From NCBI GenBank assembly GCA_038025085.1, contig CM076154.1, positions 35,196,501 through 35,260,500 on the forward strand: a stretch of DNA of 64,000 nt. Direction: 5' to 3'. Positions 1 to 11,729 of the stretch are shown here, piece by piece. Below the pieces are notes generated by a model, which ran no database searches, had not been told where the DNA came from, and saw only the letters and a program-made list of their open reading frames with translations. This DNA comes from Tetragonia tetragonoides (Eukaryota; Streptophyta; Magnoliopsida; Caryophyllales; Aizoaceae). How positions within the stretch are numbered: position 1 is the stretch's first letter; each line of letters opens with the position of its first letter. The position numbers and the translations under genes were made by a program.

Positions 1-1898
1 CGTTCCTCTACTACGACTTGCAATACCCACCTTATACCCGCACCAATACCTACTAAACCAATGCCTTCTGATCATAACATTACCACTAATCAAACTCTTA
101 CAACTACAGCTACAACTACGACTAGTTTAGTAAACCATGTCACCAGCGATTTCACAGAGAATTCGGCAGCTCAGACAACAACCTTTACCAAGAAGAAGTG
201 CAATATTTTCGAAGGGAGATGGGTTTACGACTCCGAACAAAAACCGAGCTACGATGCAACACGGTGCCCATTCTACGACCCGATTCTCAGCTGTGGAGAA
301 AATGGACGGCCAGACAACGAGTATCTCAAGTGGAGATGGGAAGCTACAGACTGTGATATTCCATTGTAAGTAATAATTAAACTCCATATATATGAAGGTT
401 TTGTCATTATTAGCTAAACTTGTTGACATAGTAGTTGGTTCTAATAATGTTATTTTTTGTCTAAAGGTTTAATGGAACAGATATGCTAGAAAGGCTAAGG
501 AACAAGAGGGTTATCATAGTTGGGGACTCACTAAACAGAAACCAGTGGGAGTCTCTTGCTTGTCTTCTTTATTCCTCCATTTCTGATCCCTCTAGAGTTG
601 AAGTTGATGCTGGAGGCTCAATCAAGGTCTTGAAAGCAAAGGTAAGGGAAAAAATCTATCGCAAAAGTGTATAAAACGGTCTTACTGTAACTTTTGTTAA
701 GACAATGATTACTTTTTAGGGAAACAAGACAAGGGTCGTTGCTCATGATGAGTGATCCCTACATTTCTAAACGGTGATCATAAATGTCTGAGTTGATATC
801 ACATAAGATTTTCCCATGCAATGTTTCATTTTAAATTAAGGGTCTTATTAATTTGTTGATTAATTGATTGCAGGACTATAATTGTTCAGTGGAGTTCTAC
901 ATGATCCCATTTCTAGTAGAATTTAACACAGCCCATAAAAGTGGTCGCAAAGTTCTTATACTTGATAAGATTTCTTCCTCATCCAAGAAATGGCTCGGGG
1001 CTGATGTCATGCTATTCAACTCCTGGCATTGGTGGACTCATCCGGACACTATCAAAGCGTATGTAGCTTACCTTCATTCGTATTGGCTGAGAGTTTAAAG
1101 GAGGAAAAGATAGACATAAATTATCTTGAAGTCTTGAAACTATCTATGATGTTAGAATCACTAATAAACTTTTGTCTTATCGAGAAGATCTTGTGCGGTA
1201 CCAACTCAGAATAAATTGGAGTCAATGTTTAAAATTGTAAGGGTCGGTCATTTAACATAATTAGTGACCCTTAATTAGCTTATTTAGTTTGTTGTTTCAC
1301 TAGAAACTGTCACTCATCTCACCGAAAATTACTGTAAAATCGTCTTATACAAGTTTTTATGTTTGTGATATCGCATTATAATGCTTTGTTCCTTAGACTT
1401 TGTTCCTTATGCATACTTTGTTCCTTATGCAGGTGGGAGATGTTCGAATACAAGGGGCAACTAGTAGAGCAGATGCCAAGAGAGGTAGCATTCGAAAGAG
1501 GCATGAAAACATGGGCAAAATGGATCCTAAAAAACGTCGATCCGAAGAAAACAACTGTCCTCTTTCGGAGCAATTCTGAGACGCATTATGGGAAGTATAC
1601 ATGCGTTAACTCTACTCAACCCATCATGGATGAGTCATACGAATCACACTTCCCAAATTCTCTAATCGACGTTTTCGATAAGCTTATCAATGGTGGGATG
1701 AGCAAATTGCAAGTAAAGTATTTGAACATAACGAAGTTATCTCAATATAGAAAAGATGCACATCCATCAATGTATACGAGCTTAAAATGGAAGGATAATG
1801 CAGTGAAGCCTGTTGTGGATTGTAGTCATTGGTGTCTCCCTGGCTTGCCTGATACTTGGAATAGATTATTGTATGCTTCACTTTTCTTTGATACGTAA
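1..1898 (+). CDS. TBL: TBL copy 1, PMR5/TBL-type polysaccharide O-acetyltransferase, 5' partial
   Basis: Predicted Golgi type II membrane enzyme; TBL proteins O-acetylate cell-wall polysaccharides such as xylan, mannan or pectin. Exons by eye: <1-365, 467-641, 874-1058, 1433-1898. The frame is open from base 1, so the true start and membrane anchor lie upstream of the window; the ATG at 61 is internal by comparison with the paralogues. The PMR5N/TBL segment starts at the [13 protein letters not shown] stretch, with conserved Cys and the KWRWEA block. The GDS esterase motif ([10 protein letters not shown]) opens exon 2. HWWTH ends exon 3, and the DxxH motif (DCSHWCLPG) is near the C terminus. 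The sequon in YLNIT is kept. No lesion is seen in the visible part. HWWTH recalls the TBL37-43 group from memory; the subgroup and substrate are not certain. Confidence 0.92.
672..815 (+). repeat. Dispersed ~150-bp repeat in TBL copy 1 intron 2
   Basis: AT-rich module running from a 'acggtctta' motif through 'cctacatttctaaacggtgat' to a 'gagttgatatcacataaga' motif. Diverged relatives lie at 12836-12955, 21530-21705, 38235-38385 and 44143-44305. Copies 1 and 3 carry it in the same intron, which suggests it predates their duplication. The element class is not known. Confidence 0.5.
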
Positions 1899-2145
1899 AA
1901 TGAAGTGTATGTACTCAAATTAATTAAACAGGTAATTAATTAAGTTAGATTGTAATGGAGATTGCTTCAAATTAAAGAAGCTTAATTGACGTACGTGAAT
2001 GTGTATTTCCACAATAGAGAAAGAGGTCAAAGATTTTGAAAGTCGTTATTGGGATTGAAAAAGTCGATCTAAGAGGTTCACTTCGTGCGAGATTAGTGCA
2101 TGAAATAATCTTCAATGGGAATTAGAACTGCAAAACTAAAAGAAC

Positions 2146-2246
<101 letters not shown>

Positions 2247-2437
2247 AATTAATTACTGATTTTTTTGATGAATATATATAATCGAATGAAAAGCTAGCCT
2301 TCAAATGATATTGTTGTACGTACTTCTTCACCCACCTTCTTCAAAGCGCATAAGCAAATATGTATAAATCAGACTTTATCCCTAAGTGAATCGACTCAGT
2401 ATTACGAACAGGATTAGTTTAATTCATCAGTATATTT

Positions 2438-2440
<3 letters not shown>

Positions 2441-2507
<67 letters not shown>
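2441..2507. repeat. (TA)n microsatellite
   Basis: Second uninterrupted TA run, about 67 bp, roughly 200 bp after the first. Confidence 0.97.
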
Positions 2508-2508
<1 letters not shown>

Positions 2509-2559
2509 GATTCTTTTTGTGCGTGATCTAATTTAAGCCCAAAAAAATAAAAATAAAAA

Positions 2560-3040
2560 TATTTACTATGCCACCAAACTCCAAATTTGAAGGATGCCAC
2601 CAAGGTAATACCAGTCTTCACAAGCCTGGCCTGGTGATCACCAAAGCAGCTAAGATATGTACTGGCATTGTTACCTCCACAAAGTCATTCCTTAATTTAC
2701 TAGCCTGGCCATCTTTGATTAAAATAGTTATTTATAGTAAGTTGCTTGATATAAATATTCATTTATGTGATGTTTCTGCACGTTAGGGTAATTAATTAAG
2801 AATACTGGAAATTAAACTTTTGAGAGTGTCATTATTAACTATGTGTGTGGATATGTGAGCTTATCTGTACTATTAGAGCAAGACTATTGAAACTGACAGA
2901 TCATTATTACGTATAAGATCTTAATTACTGAACGTATCATTTTGTATAGTTTTCTAGGTAGAGGGGGAGCAACCATGTGGGCACTTGGTATTGTTTAGTT
3001 TTAACCGTAAAGCTAAGGTACGCCGTTACAATGCAACAAA
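2560..3040 (+). repeat. Duplicated flanking block, left copy
   Basis: Shares many colinear stretches with 6290-6735: the 'cttcacaag' and 'accaaag' motifs, 'aaagtcattccttaa', 'ttgcttgatataaatattca', then 'aaactgacagatcatt' and 'ttaattactgaacgtatcat'. It is non-coding. The two blocks bracket a 3.2-kb stretch of transposons, so they look like remnants of a tandem duplication of the sequence downstream of TBL copy 1. Confidence 0.7.
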
Positions 3041-3091
3041 ACCATTATCAATTCCTCGAGGTCGCCTATTCTTAACAACAAAACCATTATC

Positions 3092-3722
3092 AATCCCCGA
3101 ACTTTGATATTATTCATGTCTTCGATGTTCTGGCCTTTACATTGATGTCCCGTAAAAATGTCCTTACAAGCCTATAAGGGACCCGATAACAGATCTCAGG
3201 GGCCTCTTATGTCCCCTAAGAGTGTCCTGTGCGATATGGTGCAAAAATATCCGCATTTGTTTCGGGGTCTCCCGGAAGCCCAAAGAACGTGGATAACTGC
3301 CTTCGTTTTCTGCTTCTGGGGGCCCGGGTGTCTTTTTTGCCCTAACTTCTCCGCGGGGTCTATCATGTCCCTAGAGGACCCTCTATGCCCCGAAAAGGTC
3401 ATCTGAATCCCCGAATTTCGATATCATCCATGTCTTCGATGTTTCGGTCCTGACATTGGTGTCCCGTAAAAACGCCCTCACAAGCTTATTAGGGACCTGA
3501 CAACGGACCCTGTGGGCCTCTTATTCTCCTTAAGGGTGTCCCGTGCGATGTGGTGTGGAAATTTCTACCTTTATTTTGGGGCATCGCGAAAGCACAAAAA
3601 GGTGGATTATAGTCTTTAATTTCGGTATCCCGAGACCTGATTTCCGTTTTTGCCGAAATTCTCCGATGGATCTATCGTCACCCTAGAGGACTTCCGGCGC
3701 CCAAGGATAGTCATCTGGATCC
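3092..3722 (+). repeat. Degenerate dimer of a ~314-bp satellite-like repeat
   Basis: Two head-to-tail units with a period of about 314 bp (the 'tgtcttcgatgtt' motif at 3117 and 3431). They share motifs such as 'gtcccgtaaaaa' and 'cctagagga'. The block is more GC-rich than its surroundings. A third unit begins at about 3717 ('ggatcccgag') and breaks off. An 82-residue open frame at 3158-3406 is a by-product and not a gene. Confidence 0.75.
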
Positions 3723-3867
3723 CGAGCTCCTATTTCACCATGGGATATGGGACATGGACGGCGGACGCTGGGATATGAAAAATAACGCTTGCTAGGCGTT
3801 GGGACATGAGAAATGACGCTCGGTTGGTTCTAGGACATGGAACATAGGACATGGGCCACACAATGCT

Positions 3868-4932
3868 ATGACTCCAACTTTACTCCGCCTGTGGGGTCAC
3901 CTTCACAAAATACATGCAGTGGTGCCAGTGGGGTGGAATAACCTTTGCTGTTCGAAGGAGTTGGGAGGGCTGCATGTCAGGAACATTAAGCAATGGAACA
4001 AGGCTTCGCTGTGTAAGCATCTATGGTGGCTGGACAACACCCAAGGGGGGTGCTGGGCTATTTGGGTACAAGAATACTTGCTCAAGCACACGTCCATTTG
4101 GCAAGCTGCTGAAAGAAGTGGCAGCTCGTGGGTGTGGAGGAAACTGCTTCATATGAGAGATATGTTGATTGAGCATGGGGGATCCACGCAAGGGGCTAAA
4201 ACTATGCTACTACAGAACACAAAAGGGGGAAACTCCATATCCAGGGAATTTATGAGAGCCTGTGTGGGAACAAGCAAAAAGTTTGGTGGCACAAGATTGT
4301 TTGGGAGAGAGGAGCCAGGCCTCGCCATTGTTTCATTGCTTGGTTGGCTTGTCATAGAAGATTGCTCACTCATAATCTCCTAAAGAACAGGGGCCTTCAA
4401 GTAGAGGATAAATGTGGCATTTGCAATAAGGATGGAGAAGATTGCTCCCACTAATTTTTTGAATGTGGGCTAGCAGCTGATGTGTGGCGTCTGATGCTGA
4501 ATTGGGCAAGAATTGATAGAGCGCCTATGAGTTTTGGGCATGAGTTGAGGTGGTTTAGCAGGAAAGTAAGGGGGCAATGATCAATGGGATTAGAAGAGCT
4601 ACTTTGGTGGGTACTATCTATGAGATTTGGAGGGAAAGAAACCTGAGGGTGTTTCAAGGAAAAGCTAGAACTGCTAGGGAGATAGCTACAAATATACAGG
4701 GTGACATATGTTGGCGACTTTCTAGTCTGTATAAAGAGGGGGGGGGAATTGTTTGAGAGAATTATAGATGTATGTGTATTAGGGGTATGGATGTCTTGTA
4801 GTTGATGTATCTGTCATTAGTGTATGGATGATGCCCTGCACTGTCTGACTGTGTTTTTTCCGGGGTACCATCTTGGTATACCTTTGGCAATGGCAATATA
4901 CTTACCATTTTCCAAAAAAAAAAAAAAAAAAA
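3868..4932 (+). mobile_element. 5'-truncated LINE (L1-like non-LTR retrotransposon), 3' part with zf-RVT region and poly(A)
   Basis: The translation matches the region after the reverse transcriptase of plant L1-type elements: 'GWNNLCCSKELGGLHVRN', 'WNKASLCKHLWWL' and 'SWVWRKLLHMRD'. A zf-RVT-like zinc-binding region follows (CGICNKDGED...HLFFEC). The frame is broken by stops and shifts. The tail ends in a run of about 19 A at 4914-4932. No target-site duplication was found by eye. It is a dead 5'-truncated insertion. Confidence 0.88.
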
Positions 4933-5091
4933 GAATGACTGAGCCTAATGATTAAGAATGATGTACGATATACAATAATACTTCCATGTCTCAAATTTTA
5001 TTCCTTTCATAGAGTAATATATTAAATATGTAAATATTTATCCCTTTAGAAAAATGTATATGTTTTGGATTCTATAAACTATCTCTTTATA

Positions 5092-5191
5092 CTTCCTCTA
5101 TTTCAAATTGTTTGTCCACTTTGTTTTCCGTAACTCACATTATTGTGAGTCACAATTGCCAATGAAGACAAACAATTTGGGACGGAGGGGG
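5092..5191. mobile_element. Stowaway-like MITE nested in the Copia left LTR
   Basis: A 100-bp element with terminal inverted repeats ('cttcctctatttcaaattgt' against 'acaatttgggacggaggggg', inverted) flanked by TA at 5090-5091 and 5192-5193. The right Copia LTR lacks it, so it inserted after the retrotransposon did. Confidence 0.85.
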
Positions 5192-5394
5192 TATATGATA
5201 TGCCAGGGCTCCCAGTTGGGTTGAGCCATTAACTGCATTATATTCTATCATGGTATCAGAGCGGGCTTCAGTCCTTCCTTTATGACCCATTATGTTGGCC
5301 CACACGTTGAAGCCCAAATGAGGCATTTATGTGCGGCGGGGTAGTTAAACCCGTGCGCACCCCTCTAGTTTCCCGTAGTGCATTGTCTCTTGAA

Positions 5395-6105
5395 GATGGT
5401 GAGTTGCTTGCTGATCCTTCTACTTATAGGAGTATGGTAGGTGCTTTGCAATGTAACTATGACAAGACCTGACATTGCTTATGCTGTTAACCTGGTTTGT
5501 CAATTTATGCATGCTTCTCGTACTACTCATCTTCGTGCTGTGCAACGCATTTTTCGTTACTTGCAGGGTACCAGTGATCATGGCTTGTTTTTCCGCAAGT
5601 CCGCCTCTCCAAGTATTGTGGTGGCTTATTCTAATGCAGATTGAGCTGGATGTCCTGACAGTTCCCGAACGTTCCACAACTGGGTATGCCATTTTTCTTG
5701 GTAATAATCTTGTCTCCTGGCATAGTAAGAAACAACCTAAAGTTTCCAAATCCTCTTCTGAAGCGGAGTATCGGGCTATTGCTTATGCTGTTGCTGACAC
5801 CACTTGGGTTCGTCAGCTACTTGCTGAGTTGGGTATTGTCCTTCGTCACCCTGTTCGTCTCATGTGATAACATCAGTGCTACGTACTTGACTGCCAATTC
5901 GGTGCTTCATGACCGTTCCAAGCATGTCAAGGTTGACTATTACTTTGTTCGCAAGCGTGTTGCTCATGGTGATCAACTTGTTCGTTACATTCCTACCAGA
6001 TTCCAGCTTGCGGATATTTTGACGAAGGCTCTTCCATCTCAGCAGTTTCACTTTTTTAAGTCCAATCTGTTCGTGCGTTCCCCCGATCCGCTTGAGGGGG
6101 CGTAA
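5395..6105 (+). pseudogene. Copia pol remnant (reverse transcriptase end plus RNase H)
   Basis: Pieces in different frames join into the C-terminal end of Copia polyprotein: 'MTRPDIAYAVNLVCQFM', 'RYLQGTSDHGL', 'SWHSKKQPKVSKSSSEAEYR' and 'RFQLADILTKALP'. At least two frameshifts and in-frame stops interrupt it. It ends with TAA at 6103-6105, next to the polypurine tract. Confidence 0.9.
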
Positions 6106-6289
6106 TAGATGAATATATTAAATATGTAAACATTTATTCCTTTAGAAAACTGTATTTGTTTTGAATTATGTAAACTATCTCTATATATATGATACGCCAG
6201 GGCTCCCAGTTAAGTTGAGCTAACTACATTATATTCTCATACCCTTCTCCATGTATATTATATCGATATTTGGATGAAAAATGTTATAA

Positions 6290-6735
6290 AATACTATGCA
6301 TCCAAAAGCCTAACTCCAAAACAGAACGCAGCCACCTACCAGTCTACCACTCTTCACAAGGCTGGCTGTCACCAAAGAAGCTACTCGTGTCTCGTACTAT
6401 GTATGTACTGGCAGTGTGGCATGCTAACCCCCAAAGTCATTCCTTAAATTACTAGCCTATGGCCTGCTTCTTTGATGTAATTTATAGTGCGTTGCTTGAT
6501 ATAAATATTCACAAATGTGGTCTTTATGCACGTTAAGAATATTGAAACTGATGATTATCAAAAAAAAAAAAAAAAAAAAGGACTATTGAAACTGACAGAT
6601 CATTGTTGTGCATAAGATCTTAATTACTGAACGTATCATTTTGTGTTGTTTTTTTCTAGGTAGAGGCCTAGAGGAGGAGCAACGAGCAACCATGTGTCCA
6701 CTTGGTCATTGTTTAGTTTTGACCGTGAATGGTAC
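6290..6735 (+). repeat. Duplicated flanking block, right copy
   Basis: Colinear with 2560-3040 (see that entry). It has its own poly(A) run at 6561-6579. Small open frames within it are not conserved between the two blocks, so it is treated as non-coding. Confidence 0.7.
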
Positions 6736-6839
6736 GGCGCTTTACAACAAAGTGTTAGCGTCGTCCCAAAATCTTAATTATCAAATCCTCCAATTCTATA
6801 TTGAAGCCGCCTATTCTTAAAAACTTAAGAACAAAAAAT

Positions 6840-7468
6840 AAAAAAAACCTTACTCTAACTTGTTGAGGAATCTTTTATTAAAATGGTGTCTAAAAATAAA
6901 AATAACATTATTAATGGAACTTCCCTATTAATATCTCATCATTACATTATTACATATTTATTAGCCTATTTTCATATTAGACACTAAAATAATTTTAGTT
7001 ACGTAACTCAATATAAAGCTTATAAACACCGGATACATGACTTGCCACCCCGAATGTACGGTTGGGCTGTGGCAAGTGTGGCTTTAGAAAATTAGGTATG
7101 ATTAATACAACTTTTCTTTTGAAAATCTAGATTGGATAATTCTTATGAAATTCAATTATATATGGACGGATTCAATTAAAGCGTACCCAAGCACGTAGTA
7201 ATTAAAATGAAGATGAAGTTTTAGATCACCAGTCTGACTCCATAGTGAAAAAATGAATGGTACCTAAGCAACTATGGTTGTCGATAATAGATGTAACCAA
7301 GTTATTACCTGTCATGCTTTTGAATCCTCGATTACACTGTGCATGGATTGGATGTAAAGTCTTGGTAAATGGGTCGTTTCGACGGAGCTCGCGCCGAGTA
7401 ACTTTTGATTTGGGTCTTTAGCAGCTCAAGCCGAGTGACTCCGAATCATGGGTGCTGGATTGCTTATG
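6840..7468. other. Intergenic stretch with no recognised gene
   Basis: AT-rich DNA with no sustained open frame, no clear repeat ends and no RNA gene seen. Confidence 0.6.
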
Positions 7469-7848
7469 TGTTAATTTTTATGTTAATTGGGCCTTAACAA
7501 GTAAATACATATAAGACAAACAAGTTTCAATCCAAAACCAATTGATAAGTAACATGGTATCAGAGCGGGTCTTATCCTGACTTTATTTGACTCCTTATTG
7601 ACTCACGCGCATGTGACTGGCTCATAGTAGGCTTTAATTGATTCATGCATGCTTCAACCAATGATGGGTGTTTGCGTGCACCAAGGTGTTGAATTGGGTT
7701 TGTATCCCACATGGAAAGATTTAGTGGTCTTGATCATGCCTATAAACATGTGAATTACTCCACAAATTGCCAATTGATTTTGGGTTAGAACCTCAGTTGT
7801 CTTATATATGCTCACTTGTTAAGGCCCAAATTAAAATAAAAATTAACA
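7469..7848. mobile_element. Short retrotransposon-like element with inverted arms and a tRNA-Met primer site
   Basis: The left arm (7469-7554, TG...CA ends) is followed directly by TGGTATCAGAGC at 7555-7566, as expected after an LTR. But the right end (about 7770-7848) matches the left arm in inverted orientation ('cttgttaaggccc' against 'gggccttaacaag'). It encodes no protein. It may be a rearranged TRIM element or a fold-back derivative. Confidence 0.6.
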
Positions 7849-7887
7849 TTATGCGCTAAATTTTTTTTAATGTGTTGTTATTTGTTA

Positions 7888-8132
7888 CTTCCTCCGTCCC
7901 GTGAAAATGTTTACACTATTTATTTTACGGTTTCCAATGCACTACTTTAACTGTAAATAATTACAATTATATGAATATATAAATTATAAAATTATGATTT
8001 CTCGAAAATGCTACTTAAAATAAATCCAACAAAAGTATTTTTACATTATTATAAATATTTATATTTTTTGACGTATTTATGGTCAAAGTTTGTAAAGTAA
8101 CTGGTGTAAACATTTTCACGGGACAGAAAAAG
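7888..8132. mobile_element. Stowaway-like MITE upstream of TBL copy 2
   Basis: A 245-bp AT-rich element whose ends are inverted repeats ('gtcccgtgaaaatgtttaca' against 'tgtaaacattttcacgggac'). TA duplications lie at 7886-7887 and 8133-8134. It has no coding capacity and sits about 260 bp before the TBL copy 2 start. Confidence 0.88.
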
Positions 8133-8350
8133 TACCGCAAACAGCCCATCAAACGTAAAATCCAGCGTCGGTGGTGAAACTTCCTCATTATTGTTTACCA
8201 CTAGGCTAGTAAAATAATAGCTAGCTTGAGTAAAAGATCAAATACTGTTAATAACATAAGCATGAACGCCATGAAGTAGCTTTCCTTTCCTGTAAAATTG
8301 ATTTTTTTTTTAATATTTTTGTACATAGTAGCTTAGTAGTTATATTATAC

Positions 8351-8356
8351 TATAAA
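8351..8356 (+). promoter_or_regulatory. Probable TATA box of TBL copy 2
   Basis: TATAAA 45 bp before the ATG, in the context 'actataaacact'. Copies 3, 5 and 6 have TATAAA at a similar place, which implies a very short 5' leader. Confidence 0.6.
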
Positions 8357-8395
8357 CACTTGAAATGCAAACAGCTAATTAATGAATTGAGGTAA

Positions 8396-10919
8396 ATGGA
8401 GATGAAATCCAGCATCAATAGAGCATGGAAGATTGGTACACTTTTGAGCTTCCTTGGATGTTTAACCCTTGTAATTGTCTTGGACAATCAAACACACCAA
8501 ATATCAAGTTTCTTAGCTGCTTTGGGTCATAATTACTACTATATCCCTATAGCAACCATTCTCCACCAGCCCAAGAAGTGCAATATTTTCGAAGGCAAAT
8601 GGGTTTATGACCCGGAAATAACTCCGAGCTTTGACCCAACACAATGTCGGATTATCGACGCATCTTTCCGTTGTCGACAGAATGAGAGGCCTGATTTGGG
8701 ATACGAGAAGTGGAGATGGGAAGCTAGCGATTGTGACATTCCATTGTAAGTAACTAACAACGTGTTTGGCCTAACTTGTAAGTAGCTTTTACTTTTCCCT
8801 CTAATCTTCTTCATGCTAATTGGAGCTTTTACTTTTGGCTCCTGATGGGTGTTTGAGATTCCTTATAAAAGATGAAAATGGGGGTGATTATTCAACAGAG
8901 AGGTGGATTGTGAGGGAAAATAGGGGAAAAAGTATATGTACGTGTTTGAATTTACTTACCAATATGATTAACTTGATTGTTCCTACATATGTAAAGGTTT
9001 AATGGAACAGATGTGCTAGAAAGATTAAGGAACAAGAGGATGGTCATCACTGGGGACTCACTAAACAAAACCCAATGGGTTTCTCTTGGTTGTCTTCTTT
9101 ATACTTCTGTATCCGATCCCTCTAGAGCTGAACTCCGTTCTGAATTCTTCAACGCAAAGGTAAAGTGCATTACTAATTTGCGATTTACATTTAGCAATTC
9201 CCTTTTTTATTTATAGATCTATGTATAATTAGCAATAGTTAGCACCACTACTCTCCATTATTTATCATTTTGTTTTAATTTAAGGATCATAATTTGTTGG
9301 TTCAGGACTATAATTTTACAGTGCATTTCATTTGGAGCGCATTTCTAATAGAACTCGACACAGCCCATGTAAGCGGCCGCAAAGTTCTTGTGCTTGACAA
9401 GATTTCTTCGGCAGCAGAGCAATGGCAAGGGGCTGATATTATGCTATTCAACTCATGGTATTGGTGGACTCACGATGACAGTGTAAAAGCGTAAGTAGCT
9501 TAACTGTCTTTTTAATTGTCGGGAGAGGTGTTCAAAAGCGGACCTGACCGGGGCGTGAACCGGGTTTGATATCATATTTATGGCCCATGGGACAGACCGT
9601 TAAGTGGGTTTCTACCAGCTAAACGGTCGGATCCCCATACAAGCACTAAAATAGCTAGTCCAAACCCATCCTATTTCAGGGCCGAACGGGCAGGGTTTAG
9701 TGTGTCTTACGCTTTCTCTATGCGCTCATGTGAACCCTGTATTGAACTTCAAATGGGCTTGGGGCAGACTCACACACAAGTCAAGTGAGGTTCCATCCTA
9801 AAGCCAATTGACATTAAAAAATGTACTCGTATGTCACTTGACTTATATGTGGATGTTTTTCCCTCAATTTTTCTGATTTGGGACACTAATTTCACTCACT
9901 TTAAGACCCTGCCTGCTTACTCCTCATGGAGGAGGTAAATCGATCGATGAGGTCATTAGATTATAAGCTATGACTCTTGCTATTGTTGTAATATTTGATT
10001 GTATATACACTTCTAACATTTTGAGTCTTCTTAGGATATGTTTGGCACGAACAGCTAGCTTTTCAATAAAAGTTACAGCTTAAACCTTGCAGCTAGTGTT
10101 TTTTACTCTCTGTTACCAAACAGTTTGCCAGATGATTTTCAGTCTGCAGCTACATCTACAGCTAATTTTGTGAAAGCTCTCCCTGCAAGCTTTCACCTAC
10201 AGCTACAGCTAGTTTATTAGCATTTCGTAACAATTTATGGCAGTTTTCTACTAACTTCTTTCCTTTAGTACTCGAAACACTTTACAGCTACAGCTAATTT
10301 TGCCAAACATAGCCTTAATTGGTAATTTGGTGTTGCCCCTCCTTAACAAACACAATGCTATGTTCTTTCATTTTTCCATGATAGCTTCGGTTCTTCTACT
10401 GTTTTATACTCCATATATGCACAAAAATGTAGGTGGGATGTGTATGAATACAAGGGACAACTGATAGATGAGATGCCAAGAGAGCTAGCATATGAGCTAG
10501 GAATGAAAACATGGGCAACATGGATGGAAAACAATGTCGATCCGAAGACAACAACAGTGATGTTTAGAACCCATTCGGAGTCGCACTATGGGAAGCAACA
10601 TTGCTACAATTCCACCCAACCTATCGTCGATGTTGAGTCCTTTCCATCTCGAATCCCCAAAGCACTCGTCGAGGTTAACGAGAGGGTGATCAAAGAGATG
10701 AACAAGTTGCAAATAAGGTACTTGAACATAACAAAGATGTCTCAGTATAGAAAAGATGCACATCCATCAATGTATACGAATCTACAATGGAAGAACGGGA
10801 CGAATCCAGTTGATTGTGGTCATTGGTGCCTTCCTGGTGTGCCTGATACTTGGAATAGATTATTGTATGCTTCTCTTTTTTTTTATGATGCCTCTGCAAA
10901 CTGTATGTCTAGCTTTTAA
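8396..10919 (+). CDS. TBL: TBL copy 2, PMR5/TBL-type polysaccharide O-acetyltransferase
   Basis: Apparently complete 394-aa gene with exons 8396-8745, 8997-9159, 9306-9490 and 10433-10919. The N terminus has a short basic head, then a hydrophobic signal anchor (about residues 17-34), consistent with a Golgi type II protein. The luminal linker is the shortest in the cluster. The PMR5N segment starts at [12 protein letters not shown], the GDS motif is TGDSLNKTQW, and DCGHWCLPG is near the C terminus. The last exon runs a little past the usual end (DASANCMSSF). The 942-bp third intron holds a MITE. Start chosen by alignment with the MEQ/MEM starts of its paralogues; a second Met is at residue 3. 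Substrate unknown. Confidence 0.93.
10033..10315. mobile_element. MITE in intron 3 of TBL copy 2
   Basis: Inverted ends 'aggatatgtttggca' and 'tgccaaacatagcct' bound a 283-bp segment rich in 'acagcta' motifs. It is non-coding. No clean target duplication was found, so the superfamily (perhaps hAT) is uncertain. Confidence 0.7.
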
Positions 10920-11524
10920 GATAGTGTTATCTCACTCATATTCATCAATTATAATTCATAGATTATATTAAAGCTTGATCTGAATTCTTCAAGAATTGAT
11001 CAAAGATTTTGTTTATTAATGGTTATTAAGATAATCCATCGATGATTGTACCACATTAGTGACAATTTCTATTCCCTCCGTTTCTTATTCTTCTAATTTT
11101 CATTTGATGTTTCATGGCGGGGAGTCTTCAAGACGTCACTTTTAAAAATGGACATCGATGTATAAGTGCAGTTTTGTAATAAATCTCAATTTCTCACTTC
11201 TCTTGTAATAACTTGGCTTTCTCTAAAATATGTTTCTCAAACTTATTCATGGACAATCGCAAATGTAAATCATCTCCAAGTTCTCTATTAAGTCTCGGGG
11301 TCTCATAATATCCTAAAAATATATCAACAACATAAACATACTCCAAGTACTCATCTTTTTCATAATAATTACTATAAAATCTCACACAAAGCTTACATAA
11401 GTATCATGAAGCCAACCAGATGAGTGCGTTTATCTAGCTCCAATTACTCACTCATCAGTGCCAAATCAATATACGCCCCATGTTATGAATAAAACAAGAG
11501 TATAATTATTAGCATTAGACACTT

Positions 11525-11729
11525 TTTTTTTTCACAACCAAGGGTATCCACCGTCAACCACAGTGACTATTTTCCTGTGCTGGCCTGTAGACACCTTAAA
11601 GAGTGGGATAACTGGCCAAGAAATTTAACTCTGCTCCATGCCCAATGCGAAATTCAAACCCTTGAATTTAGTTAAGGATAAATAAGTCCCTAAGTCTCTA
11701 ACACTCAACTATGTCTCCTTGATTTATTT
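11525..11729 (-). mobile_element. tRNA-derived SINE, minus orientation
   Basis: The same family as the SINE at 58811-59012, in reverse. A T run (the reversed poly(A)) is at the left, followed by the diverged body and the tRNA-like head at the right. The 13-bp repeat 'gcattagacactt' flanks it at 11512-11524 and 11730-11742, a good target-site duplication. Confidence 0.85.

Larger units (their letters stand above)
5015..6239 (+). mobile_element. Internally deleted Ty1/Copia retrotransposon with short LTRs
   Basis: The left LTR is 5015-5250 (about 134 bp after removing a nested MITE) and the right LTR is 6110-6239 (130 bp). They share 'atattaaatatgtaaa', 'ccagggctcccagtt' and 'acattatattct'. 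The primer-binding site TGGTATCAGAGC, complementary to initiator tRNA-Met, follows the left LTR at 5251-5262. A polypurine tract 'gaggggg' is at 6094-6100. Only the end of pol remains inside. Gag, protease, integrase and most of the reverse transcriptase are gone, so it cannot move on its own. Confidence 0.9.

Noticed and set aside
11076..11130. 'ccctccgtttcttattcttc', similar to a Stowaway end
   Set aside because: No inverted counterpart or second TA flank was found within a reasonable distance.
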